A stretch of DNA of 64,000 nucleotides from Prosopocoilus inquinatus (lineage: Eukaryota; Arthropoda; Insecta; Coleoptera; Lucanidae), in assembly GCA_036172665.1 (NCBI GenBank), contig CM069873.1, forward strand, positions 47,090,001-47,154,000. Reading direction: 5' to 3'. Shown in pieces: positions 44,341 through 53,435 of this stretch; positions within the stretch are counted from its first letter, which is position 1, and the number at the start of each line of letters is the position of its first letter. A model generated the notes under the pieces. That model was not told where the DNA came from. It worked only from the letters and a program-made list of their open reading frames with translations, and did no database searches. The position numbers and the translations under genes were made by a program.

Positions 44341-45300
44341 TTAGAGGTTTTTCAATCGTAGCAAAGTTATGTATTTTCGAAAGTAGCCCGCTAAGCCTAG
44401 GAATTTCCTGACACTACGTACATCAGATGATACCGGAAACTTTTTTACAGCTTCAATTTTTCTTTTTCCAGGCTGAACACCATCAGTCGAGACTTCGTGT
44501 CCTAAATATTCTACTTTGCTCATAAAAAACTGACACTTGGACAGACGTAATGTAAGTTTTGTTCCTCTAAGGGCCAGTTTTTTAATCACAAGTTAAATTT
44601 AACTTTCAGTTTATTGCCATGGAAACAATTGTCTTCATACTTGTTACCATAGAAATAAACCGACAGTTAGGGTTAACCTGTGATTGAAAAACCGGGCCTA
44701 AGAGAAAGAAGAACTTGTCTTAGGTTTGTAATACCGGATTCAAAGTCTTCTGCCGGTAAGAGGATATCATCCATGTAAGCCAAAGCTTTGCCATATCGGA
44801 AATTACCTAAAACCTTATTGACGGTTCTTTGGAAAACTGCGGGTGCGTTGCACAGTCCGAATGGGACACGTAGAAATTCTTAATGTCCATCAGATGTGAT
44901 GAACGCTGTTTTAGGAATCGACGATTCTTCCATTTGAATCTGATAATATCCACTCGCCAAATCTAAGCTCGTGAAGTACGGACACTGCTTCAATTTTTCC
45001 AAAAGATCGTCTACATGAGGCAACGGGAACAGGTCCTTGACTGTTTTCGCATTGAGTGCCTGATAATCCACACACATACGTTGTTCACCGTTTTTCTTTG
45101 CCACAAGAAGAATAGGACTCGAATATGGAGAGTCAGATTCTCGAATAATATTGTTCTCCAATAGATCATTCACAATGTCTCTAACGATCTGTGATGTGAT
45201 CGATTAAGTGTTTGAGTTGCAACCGAAAAAACTGGTAACCGCAAACAAGGCGAATTGCTTCGAAACACGCTACACATCTAGCTAGGATAGCTCTGTCACT
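44341..45300 (-). pseudogene. nested gypsy reverse transcriptase
   Basis: 45173-44880 reads NDLLENNIIRESDSPYSSPI, LLVAKKNGEQRMCVDYQALN and YFTSLDLASGYYQIQM (first catalytic Asp). Further left FLRVPFGLCNAPAVFQRTV and ALAYMDDILLPAED (YMDD) follow. A MITE (44571-44698) then splits the thumb, which resumes LTLRLSKCQFFMSKVEYLGH to 44341. Apart from the MITE the domain is close to intact. Confidence 0.88.
44571..44698. mobile_element. 128-bp MITE (TAA target), copy b
   Basis: Ends GGGCCAGTTTTTTAATC and, inverted, GGCCCGGTTTTTCAATC, with TAA on both sides (44568-44570, 44699-44701). It interrupts the RT thumb of the nested gypsy element. Confidence 0.85.
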
Positions 45301-45427
45301 TACCTTGCAAATTACCTTGCAAATTACACATTGCACTTACCTTCTGCAAATAAATTTGTGACAGTGACGTAGCCGTCCTCGTGCAAGACGTGTTCTTTAC
45401 CAGGCATTGGTCGTAAACCCCCTTGTA

Positions 45428-46697
45428 CGTGGGCTGCTGGAAAAGTTTCTGGAAACGGTATGAAAAACGCATATGAAATTTGGTAAACGGTATCATTGTT
45501 TTCCGAAGTATCCGCCTTTGACGTCAATACACTTTTGCATACGCTCGCACCAATTTCTGAAGCACGTTTTCCACTCTAAAGATGGTACCTCAGAAACCAG
45601 TATCCGGAATGTTTCAACCGCTGCTTCAGCCGACGAAAATCGCTCACCATGCATTTTATTTTTAATATTTGGGAACAAAAAGAAATCATTAGGTGATAAA
45701 TCAGGTGAATATGGACAACGAGTCATTAATTCAACATTTTTGTTAGACAAAAAATCCGCTGTTTGACAGGATGAGTGAAAGCTGGCGTTGTCGTGATGGA
45801 GAATAATTCGTCGATTTGGATTGTTTCTTCTTATTTGATCGATGACTTTTGGCAAACAAATTGTAGTATACCAATCAGCATTCACGGTTTTTCGATCCTC
45901 TAAAGCCACGGTTGCTACATGTCCAGTTAAACAAAAGAAACAAGCAATCATTTGCTTCGCAGCACTGCGTGAACGGACAACTTTTGTTGGTTTTGGTTCA
46001 TTTTGAAATACCAAAACGGTAGACTGTTGTTTACTTTCTGGCTTGTACGAATAGATCCACGTTATAAACTAAATTTGTACGACCTCCATTGAATTTTTTG
46101 AGCATTTCTTCGGACCATTTGACACGACCCTGCTTTAACGCTTCTGTTAAATTGTGTGGGATCCAACGACTGCAAAGCTTTCGTACGTTCAAATGATCAT
46201 GCAAAATCCGGTGTATTGCTATCATGTCAATGCGTAAGGATGCTTGAATTTCACGGTATGTTACATGTCGATCTCGCTCAAGTATTTCACGCACAACATC
46301 TACATTAGTGGCAACAACAAATGTTGATGGACGACCTTCACGAAATTCGTCACTGAGAGAGGTACGTCCACGCTGGAATTCGGCAAACCAATTATAAACA
46401 CTGCTTTTTGATGGTGCTTCATCTCCAAAAGCTAAATGAAGCCGATCGAGGCATTGTTTCGGCGTTAGACCACACTTGAAATCGCAAAAATCATGGCACG
46501 AAAATTTTCATGCGAGATTTCCATGTTTACACAAAATTACTTTTTCTCAAATGCTGTACAAATAAAACTAATTCACTTGAATAGGAACTGTCAATAGAAT
46601 TATAGGCGAAAAACGTCAAATTTTTCAAATATGACATTTGATAAACGCTAACAATTCTAAACCTACTAGATTCCAGAAAATTTTCCAGCAGCCCAAG
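45428..46697 (-). mobile_element. DD34D mariner, degenerate (1.27 kb)
   Basis: Terminal inverted repeats TGGGCTGCTGGAAAA with TTTCTGGAA at both ends and TA duplicated outside. The length, TA target and transposase are all typical of mariner. It lies between protease and RT of the nested gypsy element. Confidence 0.88.
45493..46524 (-). pseudogene. DD34D mariner transposase
   Basis: Minus strand. N-terminus near 46524 (MEISHENFRAM) is frame-broken; 46294-46031 gives the second helix-turn-helix (MREILERDRHVTYREIQASL) and RVKWSEEMLKKF; 46014-45493 gives AAKQMIACFFCLTGHV, IILHHDNASFHSS (second Asp) and CPYSPDLSPNDFFLFPNIK (third Asp). Thirty-four residues separate these two Asp, the DD34D signature. 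The first catalytic region is damaged (VYNVDLFVQARK in place of a GDESW-like block) and at least two frame breaks are present. Confidence 0.9.
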
Positions 46698-46699
46698 TA

Positions 46700-47315
46700 C
46701 GTAAACGTCACCGGAATAACGACATCGTGACGTCACTGCAATCAGCGCCGCAGTTCTGGGATTAACTACCATCGATTTCTTTTCCCACAAAGGTATCCTC
46801 TTAGGCTTGATGTTCAGTCCGGCACATAGATCGTCGTTTCTGTCGAGTATCCTTACCATGTCGCCGGACACAATCAACATCACATTCGGATGGTCGAGAA
46901 AAGTTTGACCAACCAATACGGGCGTTTCTTGAACGGTGTTTGGAACAACCAGAACTCCCACCTCGGCCTCTGCACAGTCTATCTTCAGACAAACTTTTGC
47001 CCTGCCTAAAATTTTTGTGACAAGGTCACCATAGCCTACAACAGATTAATTACAATAAACTAAATCTAATTTTAAACATTTTGCGTCATCTTCTCGAATA
47101 AGAACTGCCCCACATCCGGAGTCAACGTAAACCTGCAAAGGTTTTTCGTACACCCAGCAGTCGAAGAAGTAATTTGCGTTAGATGAACTCAAACGATTTT
47201 CAACAACTTGGTTTTTCACTGGTCGTCGACAATTTTTCGTTAGATGCCTTTTACAATTCCCACACTCGATTTTGGGCTTGGGAAATTTATCTTGAAATGG
47301 CCAACATCCTTGCAA
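46700..47315 (-). pseudogene. nested gypsy protease
   Basis: 47315-47046 contains a zinc-knuckle remnant (ECGNCKRHLTKNCRR) and KPLQVYVDSGCGAVLIRED, the protease active-site region with DSG. 46961-46700 continues with ETPVLVGQTFLDHPNVMLIV. A frame break near 47045 lies between. Confidence 0.8.
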
Positions 47316-47859
47316 TTGTAGCAGCTTTGATTAAGTTTCTTATCAAGGGGCTTACTTTTTTTGAGATGTGGATCACCTAATCTTTCGTTGTGCGAACGTT
47401 TGTGTGGGTATTTTTGTTGAGACATTTCCCGTACGGTTTAAAATTGATCGCTTTCCGGTTTTAACATTGAGATGTACTCAGCGTTGAGAGTCTGGGCGAT
47501 CATATCTGCCAGCTTTAGCTCTTGCTTGTATACTTGAATCTTCTATTCCATCGATAATACAAGATACGGCTTTGTTACCGGTGATGTCACAGGCGTTGAG
47601 TAACTCTATTTTATCAAAATATTACCGCTCCCAAGATTCGTTAGGTACCTTAGATCGGTTGACAAGGTTACGGAGATTAGTCGCAAAATCCGGGAAGTTC
47701 GGGAAATGATTTGACGAGCAGTTCTTTCCACTCCGTCCACGTGAATTGAAAAGGTGGCAAATTATCATACCAACGACGAGCGAGTCCACTTAAGCGACTT
47801 TGCATCAAAAATATTATAGAAAAATTTTGTGCAAATCGTTTTTGATTGCAGTGAAAACC

Positions 47860-47924
47860 TCGAGCAGCCTCTGTACAGCTGTTTCAGTCCTGCTTGGGGC
47901 TTCTTCAGCAGAGACGTAGGTCGA
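47860..47924 (-). ncRNA. Hammerhead ribozyme, locus B minus
   Basis: Minus strand: CTGAAGA core, stem II AGCCC with GGACT (one mismatch in stem II), GAA, ACAGCTGT, cleavage after A (GUA) at 47874, CAGAGGC pairing with GTCTCTG. Outer stem I has changes (TCGACC against GCTCGA). Confidence 0.75.
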
Positions 47925-48275
47925 CATTCCCACTGCAAACAAAAACGACTTGTCCAATTTATTCGCAAATGGGATGTAAGAGTGATGAACAGATAAATTA
48001 GCGACATCTTACTATCGCTTTTTGACCTGACATTGCAGTAGGATAGACAAATTGAAGCGGGATTTGCTCCTAATAAGTCCCCCATGCAAGGCGGCCATGC
48101 TTGCTGTCAAAGCATAATAATAATTATTAGGAGCAAATCCCGCCTCAATTTGTCTATCCTACTGCAATGTCAGGTCAAAAAGTGATAGTAAGATGTCGCT
48201 AATTTATCTGCTCATCACTCTTACATCGCATTTGCGAATAAATTGGACAAGTCGTTTTTGTTTGCAGTGGGAATG

Positions 48276-48340
48276 TCGAGCTACGTCTCTGCTGAAGAAG
48301 CCCCAAGCAGGACTGAAACAGCTGTACAGAGGCTGTTCGA
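48276..48340 (+). ncRNA. Hammerhead ribozyme, locus B plus
   Basis: TCGAGC ... GTCTCTG, CTGAAGA at 48292-48298, AGCCC-CAAGCA-GGACT, GAA, ACAGCTGT, GUA cleavage after 48326, CAGAGGC, GTTCGA. The inner stem I is fully paired, with a C-G pair where array copies have U-G. Stem II has one mismatch. Confidence 0.8.
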
Positions 48341-48971
48341 GGTTTTCACTGCAATCAAAAACGATTTGCACAATTTTTTTCTAAATTCTGTCATTATGCT
48401 TTGACAGCAGGCATGGCCGCCTTGCATGGGGGACTTATTAGGAGCAAATCCCGCTTCAATTTGTCTATCCTACTGCAATATCAGGTCAAAAAGCGATAGT
48501 AAGATGTCGCTAATTTATCTGTTCAAAAATATTATAGTTGTTTCATCCCAATCATTAATCAATGCCAATTGTTCGATTTTCTTGATCCGCTTTGGCGAAC
48601 TGAGATTTGGATTTCCTGGCGTAAATTCGGAAATACACTCTGGTTTTGCATAAGCCCGCCGTTTTCCCGGTTTCGATTCGGCTTGATGTTGAATTAACTT
48701 TTCCACTAACACCCTCAGTCGGCGAATCCGATTTGGAGACTCTGGGAGAGGCGGCGTGAACGTGGAAGTGCTTCGCGACCCATGATTTCTACTTGTGCTC
48801 GGTTCATCACTTTCTGCCACATGTGCTGATTTCGCATTTGTTCGAGACCCCCTCGTAGTACATTTTCTTCGTCTCGTATAACCACCATCAGATGAGCCCG
48901 AACTCGAAGCTGATGAGGACCGACCCATCGCCACAAAACACAAGGCACGAAGGCCAATCCCATCGCTGCAC

Positions 48972-49113
48972 TATAAACAACAATTATAATTCGTCTTTAT
49001 TCAGTAACTTTTATATAAATAATTTTCTTAAACGTCAAGTACCTTCCTTTTTTACCCAACGCCTGCTTTGTGTTTGCCGCACTTGCAATCCGCCGTTTCC
49101 ATTGTTGATTACA
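48972..49113 (-). repeat. nested gypsy 5' LTR
   Basis: 142 bp, TATAAACAACAATTATAA at its plus-strand left edge and GTTGATTACA at the right edge, homologous to 42160-42299. Confidence 0.88.
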
Positions 49114-49117
49114 CATT

Positions 49118-50353
49118 TTCTTTATCCAAGGCTTTAGGCAACTGTTTAATCAACCCTAATTTTATATGGAGTGGCGGAAGAATGACTAATTTAACGTTTT
49201 TGGGCGGTAATTTTAGTAGCCGTAATTGTTATATTTTAGTTAATGTTTGAGTCAATTGAGGTTCAATAACTAGAGTTCAATATTTTTGTTACCTGAGTTA
49301 TTGTGATACGACCGGAAATATCCAAGCGTACATTTGGGGAAATAGAAAGCGGGGCAGTAAACTTTCGTTAGTTTAAACCTTACTTTTAAATTTCGGTAAC
49401 TATGGTAATTTATCAACCTTCACAATAAGTAAAATGATTAATCATTCCTTTTATAATTAAAAATTATAACGAACAAATACCTCATATAAATAAATTAGTT
49501 TTTATTTTACTTAAAATTATTGCCATGCGAAATAAAATGAAACAAAATAACAGTCATGCAGCCTTTCGATTGAATTATTGAATGCAAGTTTCCGGACATT
49601 GATTGATTTAAGGTTTCTAATATGCATATTCCACATGCAAAATATCAAATGATTCACTGGTCGAAAATTTTCACTTACATTTCCATTAGAAAGACGGTAC
49701 ATTCTTAAAAACTCAATTTGACAAGTTATTTCTGACGTTCACTGACGGTAATAAATTAATTAGAAGTGTCACGATCGTCACCAAGGAAACTATCACACTA
49801 TCAAAATAATCGGAAATTTCGTTGTAAGACTTGTGCCGCTTTATGTTTCCGCAGCTGTACAAACTTTTTTGTATTCTGAAATATTTAAATTTATTGAACA
49901 CGAACCTAACTTTAACGTTAACATATAAAATAGCGACATCTTACTATCGCTTTTTGCTTTATTGCAGTAGGATAGACAAATTGAAGCGGGATTTGCTCCT
50001 AATGAGTCCCCCATGCAAGGCGGCCATGCTTGCTGTCAAAGCATAATGAAAGATTTTAGAAAAATTTTTGTGCAAATCGTTTTTAACGTTAACATTACTT
50101 TTACCGATATTTACCGTAAATTCGTATTTTTCTTTGCTATTGAATTGTTGTCTTGGACACTTTCCGCCTTTATTAAAACTGGGGTTAATTTTGGATTGGA
50201 ATTGTATTAGATATTGTGGTGTTTATAGACTCCATTTGGCGACTCCCGGTCTTTGTTTTTTTTTTCTCAAATATATTATCTTTTTTGTGGATTTCCAACC
50301 TTTACTCCAAGCCCTCTCTTCGACTCTATAAAGCTGCGGATGGTACCCCGCCG
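49118..50353 (+). other. 3' part of the host gypsy element, no gene
   Basis: Noncoding AT-rich sequence between the nested gypsy and the right LTR-like repeat. It contains the hammerhead repeat fragment at 49925-50081. Confidence 0.5.
49925..50081 (-). mobile_element. Hammerhead repeat fragment, locus C
   Basis: 157 bp of minus-strand repeat between the GTCGCT end and the start of the region before the ribozyme; the ribozyme itself is not included. The target TTTAACGTTAACAT is duplicated exactly for 14 bp (49911-49924, 50082-50095), the longest and cleanest duplication of the family. Confidence 0.88.
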
Positions 50354-50507
50354 TGTTCCTTGGTGACTACAACAAGTCAACTTTTGGAAATCCTGTGTGC
50401 GCAGGTAAGAACTGCCATGCCTCGTTCTATGTACACACCTTACGGTTTATATAGTGACTGAGTGCAGTTTATGGTCACCAACGAAATAATAATTTCGCCT
50501 CGTAATA
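50354..50507 (+). repeat. gypsy right LTR-like repeat
   Basis: 154 bp starting TGTTCCTTGGTGACTACAAC and ending CGCCTCGTAATA, matching both parts of the split left LTR. No polypurine tract is obvious before it, so its 5' limit is uncertain. Confidence 0.65.
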
Positions 50508-50999
50508 ATTTAAAGGTAAAAAAATGGTATTATTTGATATTTTACAGATTAGATTTTTATTCAAATTCGGCATTTAAATTTTACAGTAACTTTATATAAC
50601 TTCTCTAGAACAGAAACAATCATATTCCTATGTTTTTACATGTAATTTTTTGACATAAAATGCTGCCGAGTGAGTGAGAATTGCTTCATTTAAAACCATG
50701 GCAACTTTTAGAGGCTGCAAAATGATGCGACATGGCGCGCTGCGACGCGCTGCCGTGTGAGAATTGAGCCTAATTCATAACTCCGATGTGTATTTTACTG
50801 GGTTCGTTTAAATGAAACAGTATATATTTTATTACTAAATTTAATAGGTCCTTAATTAAGCTTTTCAGTAATATAGGTTTCAGTATGTGTTACACAAGAA
50901 ACGTACACACAGTTAGACGTCAAATTCGTAAATTCATAAAACAACATTTATTTCATCTTCCAATGGAATATTTTGTCTATAATTTGGTTGATTTTAATT
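50508..50999. other. Spacer, no gene recognised
   Basis: AT-rich except a short GCGCGCTGCGACGCGCTGCC run near 50733-50755. No reading frame supported. Confidence 0.5.
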
Positions 51000-51010
51000 A
51001 AAAAATCTGT

Positions 51011-51335
51011 GAAAAATGAAGAAAAATAGCGACATCTTACTATCGCTTTTTGACCTGACATTGCAGTAGGATAGACAAATTGAAGCGGGATTTGCTCCTA
51101 ATAAGTCCCCCATGCAAGGCGGCCATGCTTGTCAAAGCATAATGAAAGTTTTTAGAAAAATTTTGTGCAAATCGTTTTTGCAATTGCGAATAAATTGGGC
51201 AAGTCGTTTTTGGTCTGCAGTGGGAATGTCGAGCTACGTCTCTGCTGAAGAAGCCCCAAGCAGGGCTGAAACAGCTGTCCAGAGGCTGCTCGAGGTTCTC
51301 ACTGCAATCAAAAACGATTTGCACAAAATTTTTCT
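51011..51335. mobile_element. Hammerhead repeat pair, inverted (locus D)
   Basis: Minus-strand part (51011-51180) then plus-strand part (51181-51335). AAAAAATCTGT is duplicated exactly on both sides (51000-51010, 51336-51346). The plus half has a complete ribozyme. Confidence 0.85.
51229..51293 (+). ncRNA. Hammerhead ribozyme, locus D
   Basis: TCGAGC, GTCTCTG, CTGAAGA (51245-51251), AGCCC-CAAGCA-GGGCT, GAA, ACAGCTGT, GUC cleavage after 51279, CAGAGGC, GCTCGA. All core residues are present, stem II is perfect, and inner and outer stem I are fully paired, so this is the best single copy in the window. Confidence 0.9.
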
Positions 51336-51346
51336 AAAAAATCTGT

Positions 51347-52050
51347 ATTGAGACTTTGTACTTTATAGTCTGTTCAAAATTTGCATTTATTTATGAAGAA
51401 CCGTATGCATACTTTTATTTAATACCACCCTAGCTCCAAGTTTTCTGGTTTGTCGCGGAGGTGTAATAAACACCGGTTCGAAGCAAATTCCACCAAATAA
51501 TAACCGACACATGAAGGTTCCATCTTACATAGAACATGCACTGTCAGTGGGAATTGACCCCCCCCCCCCCCTCCCCCCCAAGTGTCACATTGGTTGCCAG
51601 CGAAACCAACACACCTGTATAATTGTATCTAATTCCAAATCATGCACCTATACCATAGGTAATACCGAAAACGGATTTTAAAAATCTGCATCAATATAGG
51701 CGCTATCTACCGAAACTAACACACCTGTATAATTGTATCTAATTCCAAATCATGCACCTACACCGTAGATAATACCGAAAACGGATTTTAAAAATCTGCA
51801 TCAATATAGGCGCTATCTACCGAATATTCACTATTGGCCCACGCTGTATAACCATACAAAATGTTTCGCAATTTCATAAAAAATGTAACCAATGAAAATA
51901 GAGATGAAAAATAATCCAGTGTGTCAGAGCGTGCGAGAAATCAGAAATTAAAGAATAAGCTCGATGTCACAACTTTAGCTTTTTATTATTTACATTCGTA
52001 ACTAAAAATGTATTCAACTGTAGTCTAGGGCGACTTAATGGCGTAACTTG
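51347..52050. repeat. C-run, 110-bp tandem duplication and copia LTR region
   Basis: A C-rich run at about 51559-51580 is followed by two 110-bp direct repeats (51601-51710 and 51711-51820) differing at a few bases. The part from about 51840 to 52061 is probably the 3' LTR of the copia element to the right; its far end was not found. Confidence 0.6.
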
Positions 52051-52061
52051 CAACCTCAACA

Positions 52062-52074
52062 TTCTCCCTCAAGA
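52062..52074 (-). promoter_or_regulatory. copia polypurine tract
   Basis: On the minus strand CTTGAGGGAGAA directly precedes TGTTGAGGTTGC, the LTR start (52061 downwards). Confidence 0.65.
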
Positions 52075-53110
52075 TGCACCCGACAAATTCAATGATGCTA
52101 CTCCAAGTCCGTAAATGCATTTCATATGCTTTGGTCCTGACAATCCTTTCGTTAAAACGTCAGCAACCACATCTTTTGTTGTTAAATACATCAGCTTTAT
52201 GGGATGATTCTTCAACACTTGACGTATGAAGCTCTGTTTCACGTCAATGTGTTTAGATTGAGAATGAAATACCGGATTTTTCGCTAACTTCTCGGCTCCT
52301 TGATTGTTATTGTAAATTATGACATTGGCTATTTCAGCATGTCCCAGTTCTATTACACAGATTAGTAAGAACAGATGTGAAGGCTGGCGTTCCCGCCAAT
52401 TTTCATTCCGCCATCGTTTAGACGGTATATTAATCAGATAGTGTGAAGTTACGAAATACAGTGCACTGTGAATCAAATAATTTCACGGTTTTTTATTTAT
52501 CTTTATTCGTTGACAAAACAGCAAGTTAATGAAACATGCCTTAGGTCCGGTATTATAAACGTAAAATAAATTTACTAAATAGTTTAATGCCTTAGTAACA
52601 ATTGTAAAAACAATGGTTACTAAGGCATTACACTGTAAAGTAAATTTAACTTGCATTTATAATACCGGGCCTTAGTGTATTAAAGTTACAATACGCCGCA
52701 GTTTTCAAACTTCGCACATTATCAATCACCTAAACAGTGGCTGAAGGTTATGTAATTTTCCTGCGTAACTTGAAAGGTGCCAACCGGAGCCTTCGTGTCT
52801 GCGTATTAATCTGTGCCTATTAGGAACTTGAAGAGGTAGCTTCCTTCGTGGCGTCAGTAATAGCCATATATTCTGCTTCCGTTGACGAAAGTGCTACTGT
52901 TCTCTGCTTTCGAGATTCCCATGACATGGCGGTTGTTCCGAGGATAAAATCTGATCCAATGTAGAACCGTCGATCGATGGGACAGTTAGCCCAATCAGCA
53001 TCAACGTAGGCTTTCGGAGACTCGCAATATTTTTTGTAGATTAGTCCAAAATTTGCAGTACCTTTAAGATTACTGAGCGTTTGACAGCTACCCAAAATTC
53101 CATCTTTGAT
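52075..53110 (-). pseudogene. copia RNase H
   Basis: 53095-52830 reads KAYVDADWANCPIDRR (Asp), TAMSWESRKQRTVALSSTEAE and YMAITDATKEA, the copia RNase H signature. After an insert, 52380-52075 gives NNNQGAEKLAKNPVFHSQSK and HIDVKQSFIRQVLKN, then DVVADVLTKGLSGPKHMK to the stop. The insert at about 52380-52820 includes a 128-bp MITE but is longer; its nature is unknown. Confidence 0.88.
52544..52671. mobile_element. 128-bp MITE (TTA target), copy c
   Basis: Ends GGTCCGGTATTATAA and, inverted, GGCCCGGTATTATAA, with TTA on both sides (52541-52543, 52672-52674). Same length as copies at 18645, 44571 and 53121. Confidence 0.85.
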
Positions 53111-53120
53111 GATTTACTAA

Positions 53121-53248
53121 GGTCCAGTTTTACAATTGCAGCTCAACTTTGAGCTGAGGTTTAAACCCTTAGCAACGATTATTTCAACAATTGTTGTGAA
53201 GGGTTTAAGCTTCGGCTCAAAGTTAAACCGTGATTGTAAAACTGGGCC
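53121..53248. mobile_element. 128-bp MITE (TAA target), copy d
   Basis: Ends GGTCCAGTTTTACAATT and, inverted, GGCCCAGTTTTACAATC, with TAA on both sides (53118-53120, 53249-53251). Inner inverted blocks around GCTCAACTTTGAGC. It separates RT from RNase H of the copia element. Confidence 0.85.
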
Positions 53249-53251
53249 TAA

Positions 53252-53433
53252 ATTGACTGCATATGCAATGTCCGGTCGTGTTTCCATAGCTACAAAAATG
53301 CACTAATCAACTCTCTGAATGGAAAATGTTCGTCTTCCTTTTCGGATGATTCAGAAAGTAATTTTGTATTAGATATAAGCGGAGAATTTACTGGCTTGCA
53401 ATCGCTCATGCCAAACCTTTACAAAATGTCGTG
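53252..53433 (-). pseudogene. copia RT C-terminal part
   Basis: The minus strand reads RFGMSDCKPVNSPLISNTKL, then FPFRELISAFL, followed after a frame slip by METRPDIAYAVN. This is the copia block after the polymerase core, directly continuing the text that ends at 55200 on the other side of the mariner. Confidence 0.85.
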
Positions 53434-53435
53434 TA

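Larger units (their letters stand above)
47819..48524. mobile_element. Hammerhead repeat pair, inverted (locus B)
   Basis: A full minus-strand unit (47819-48120) followed by plus-strand sequence (about 48121-48524). The target AAAAATATTATA is duplicated exactly (47807-47818, 48525-48536), and removing one copy restores the gag frame. Both halves carry a ribozyme. Confidence 0.88.
47420..48943 (-). pseudogene. nested gypsy gag
   Basis: 48943-48537 begins MCFVAMGRSSSASSSGSSDG, basic and serine-rich, and runs to DWDETTIIFL. After the inserted hammerhead repeats (47819-48524) the text resumes MQSRLSGLARRWYDNLPPFQ and WKELLVKSFPNFPDF, the gypsy capsid pattern, and later RYFDKIELLNACDI, before reaching CYNCKDVGHF zinc-knuckle text near 47330. 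The match across the insert confirms the insertion point. A stop lies near 47510. Confidence 0.82.
42160..49113 (-). mobile_element. Ty3/gypsy element (minus strand), nested
   Basis: LTRs of 140 and 142 bp at both ends and an exact CATT duplication (42156-42159, 49114-49117) define it. On the minus strand: gag (48943-47420), zinc knuckle and protease (47425-46700), RT (45300-44340), RNase H (44340-43900), integrase (43662-42536). Three inserts split it: a hammerhead repeat pair (47819-48524), a mariner (45428-46697) and a 128-bp MITE (44571-44698). Every domain has some break, but it is less decayed than its host gypsy. Confidence 0.9.
34141..50507 (+). mobile_element. Ty3/gypsy element (plus strand), split by nested insertions
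   Basis: LTR-like repeats lie at 34141-34174 plus 36154-36256 (left, split by a transposon) and at 50354-50507 (right). Internal coding runs gag, protease, RT, integrase (36532-40068). An opposite-strand gypsy element occupies 42160-49113, and hammerhead repeats occur at about 38855-39345 and 49925-50081. The RT-RNase H-integrase junction is deleted. The unity of the two ends rests on LTR similarity and the CATT duplication of the nested element. Confidence 0.7.
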
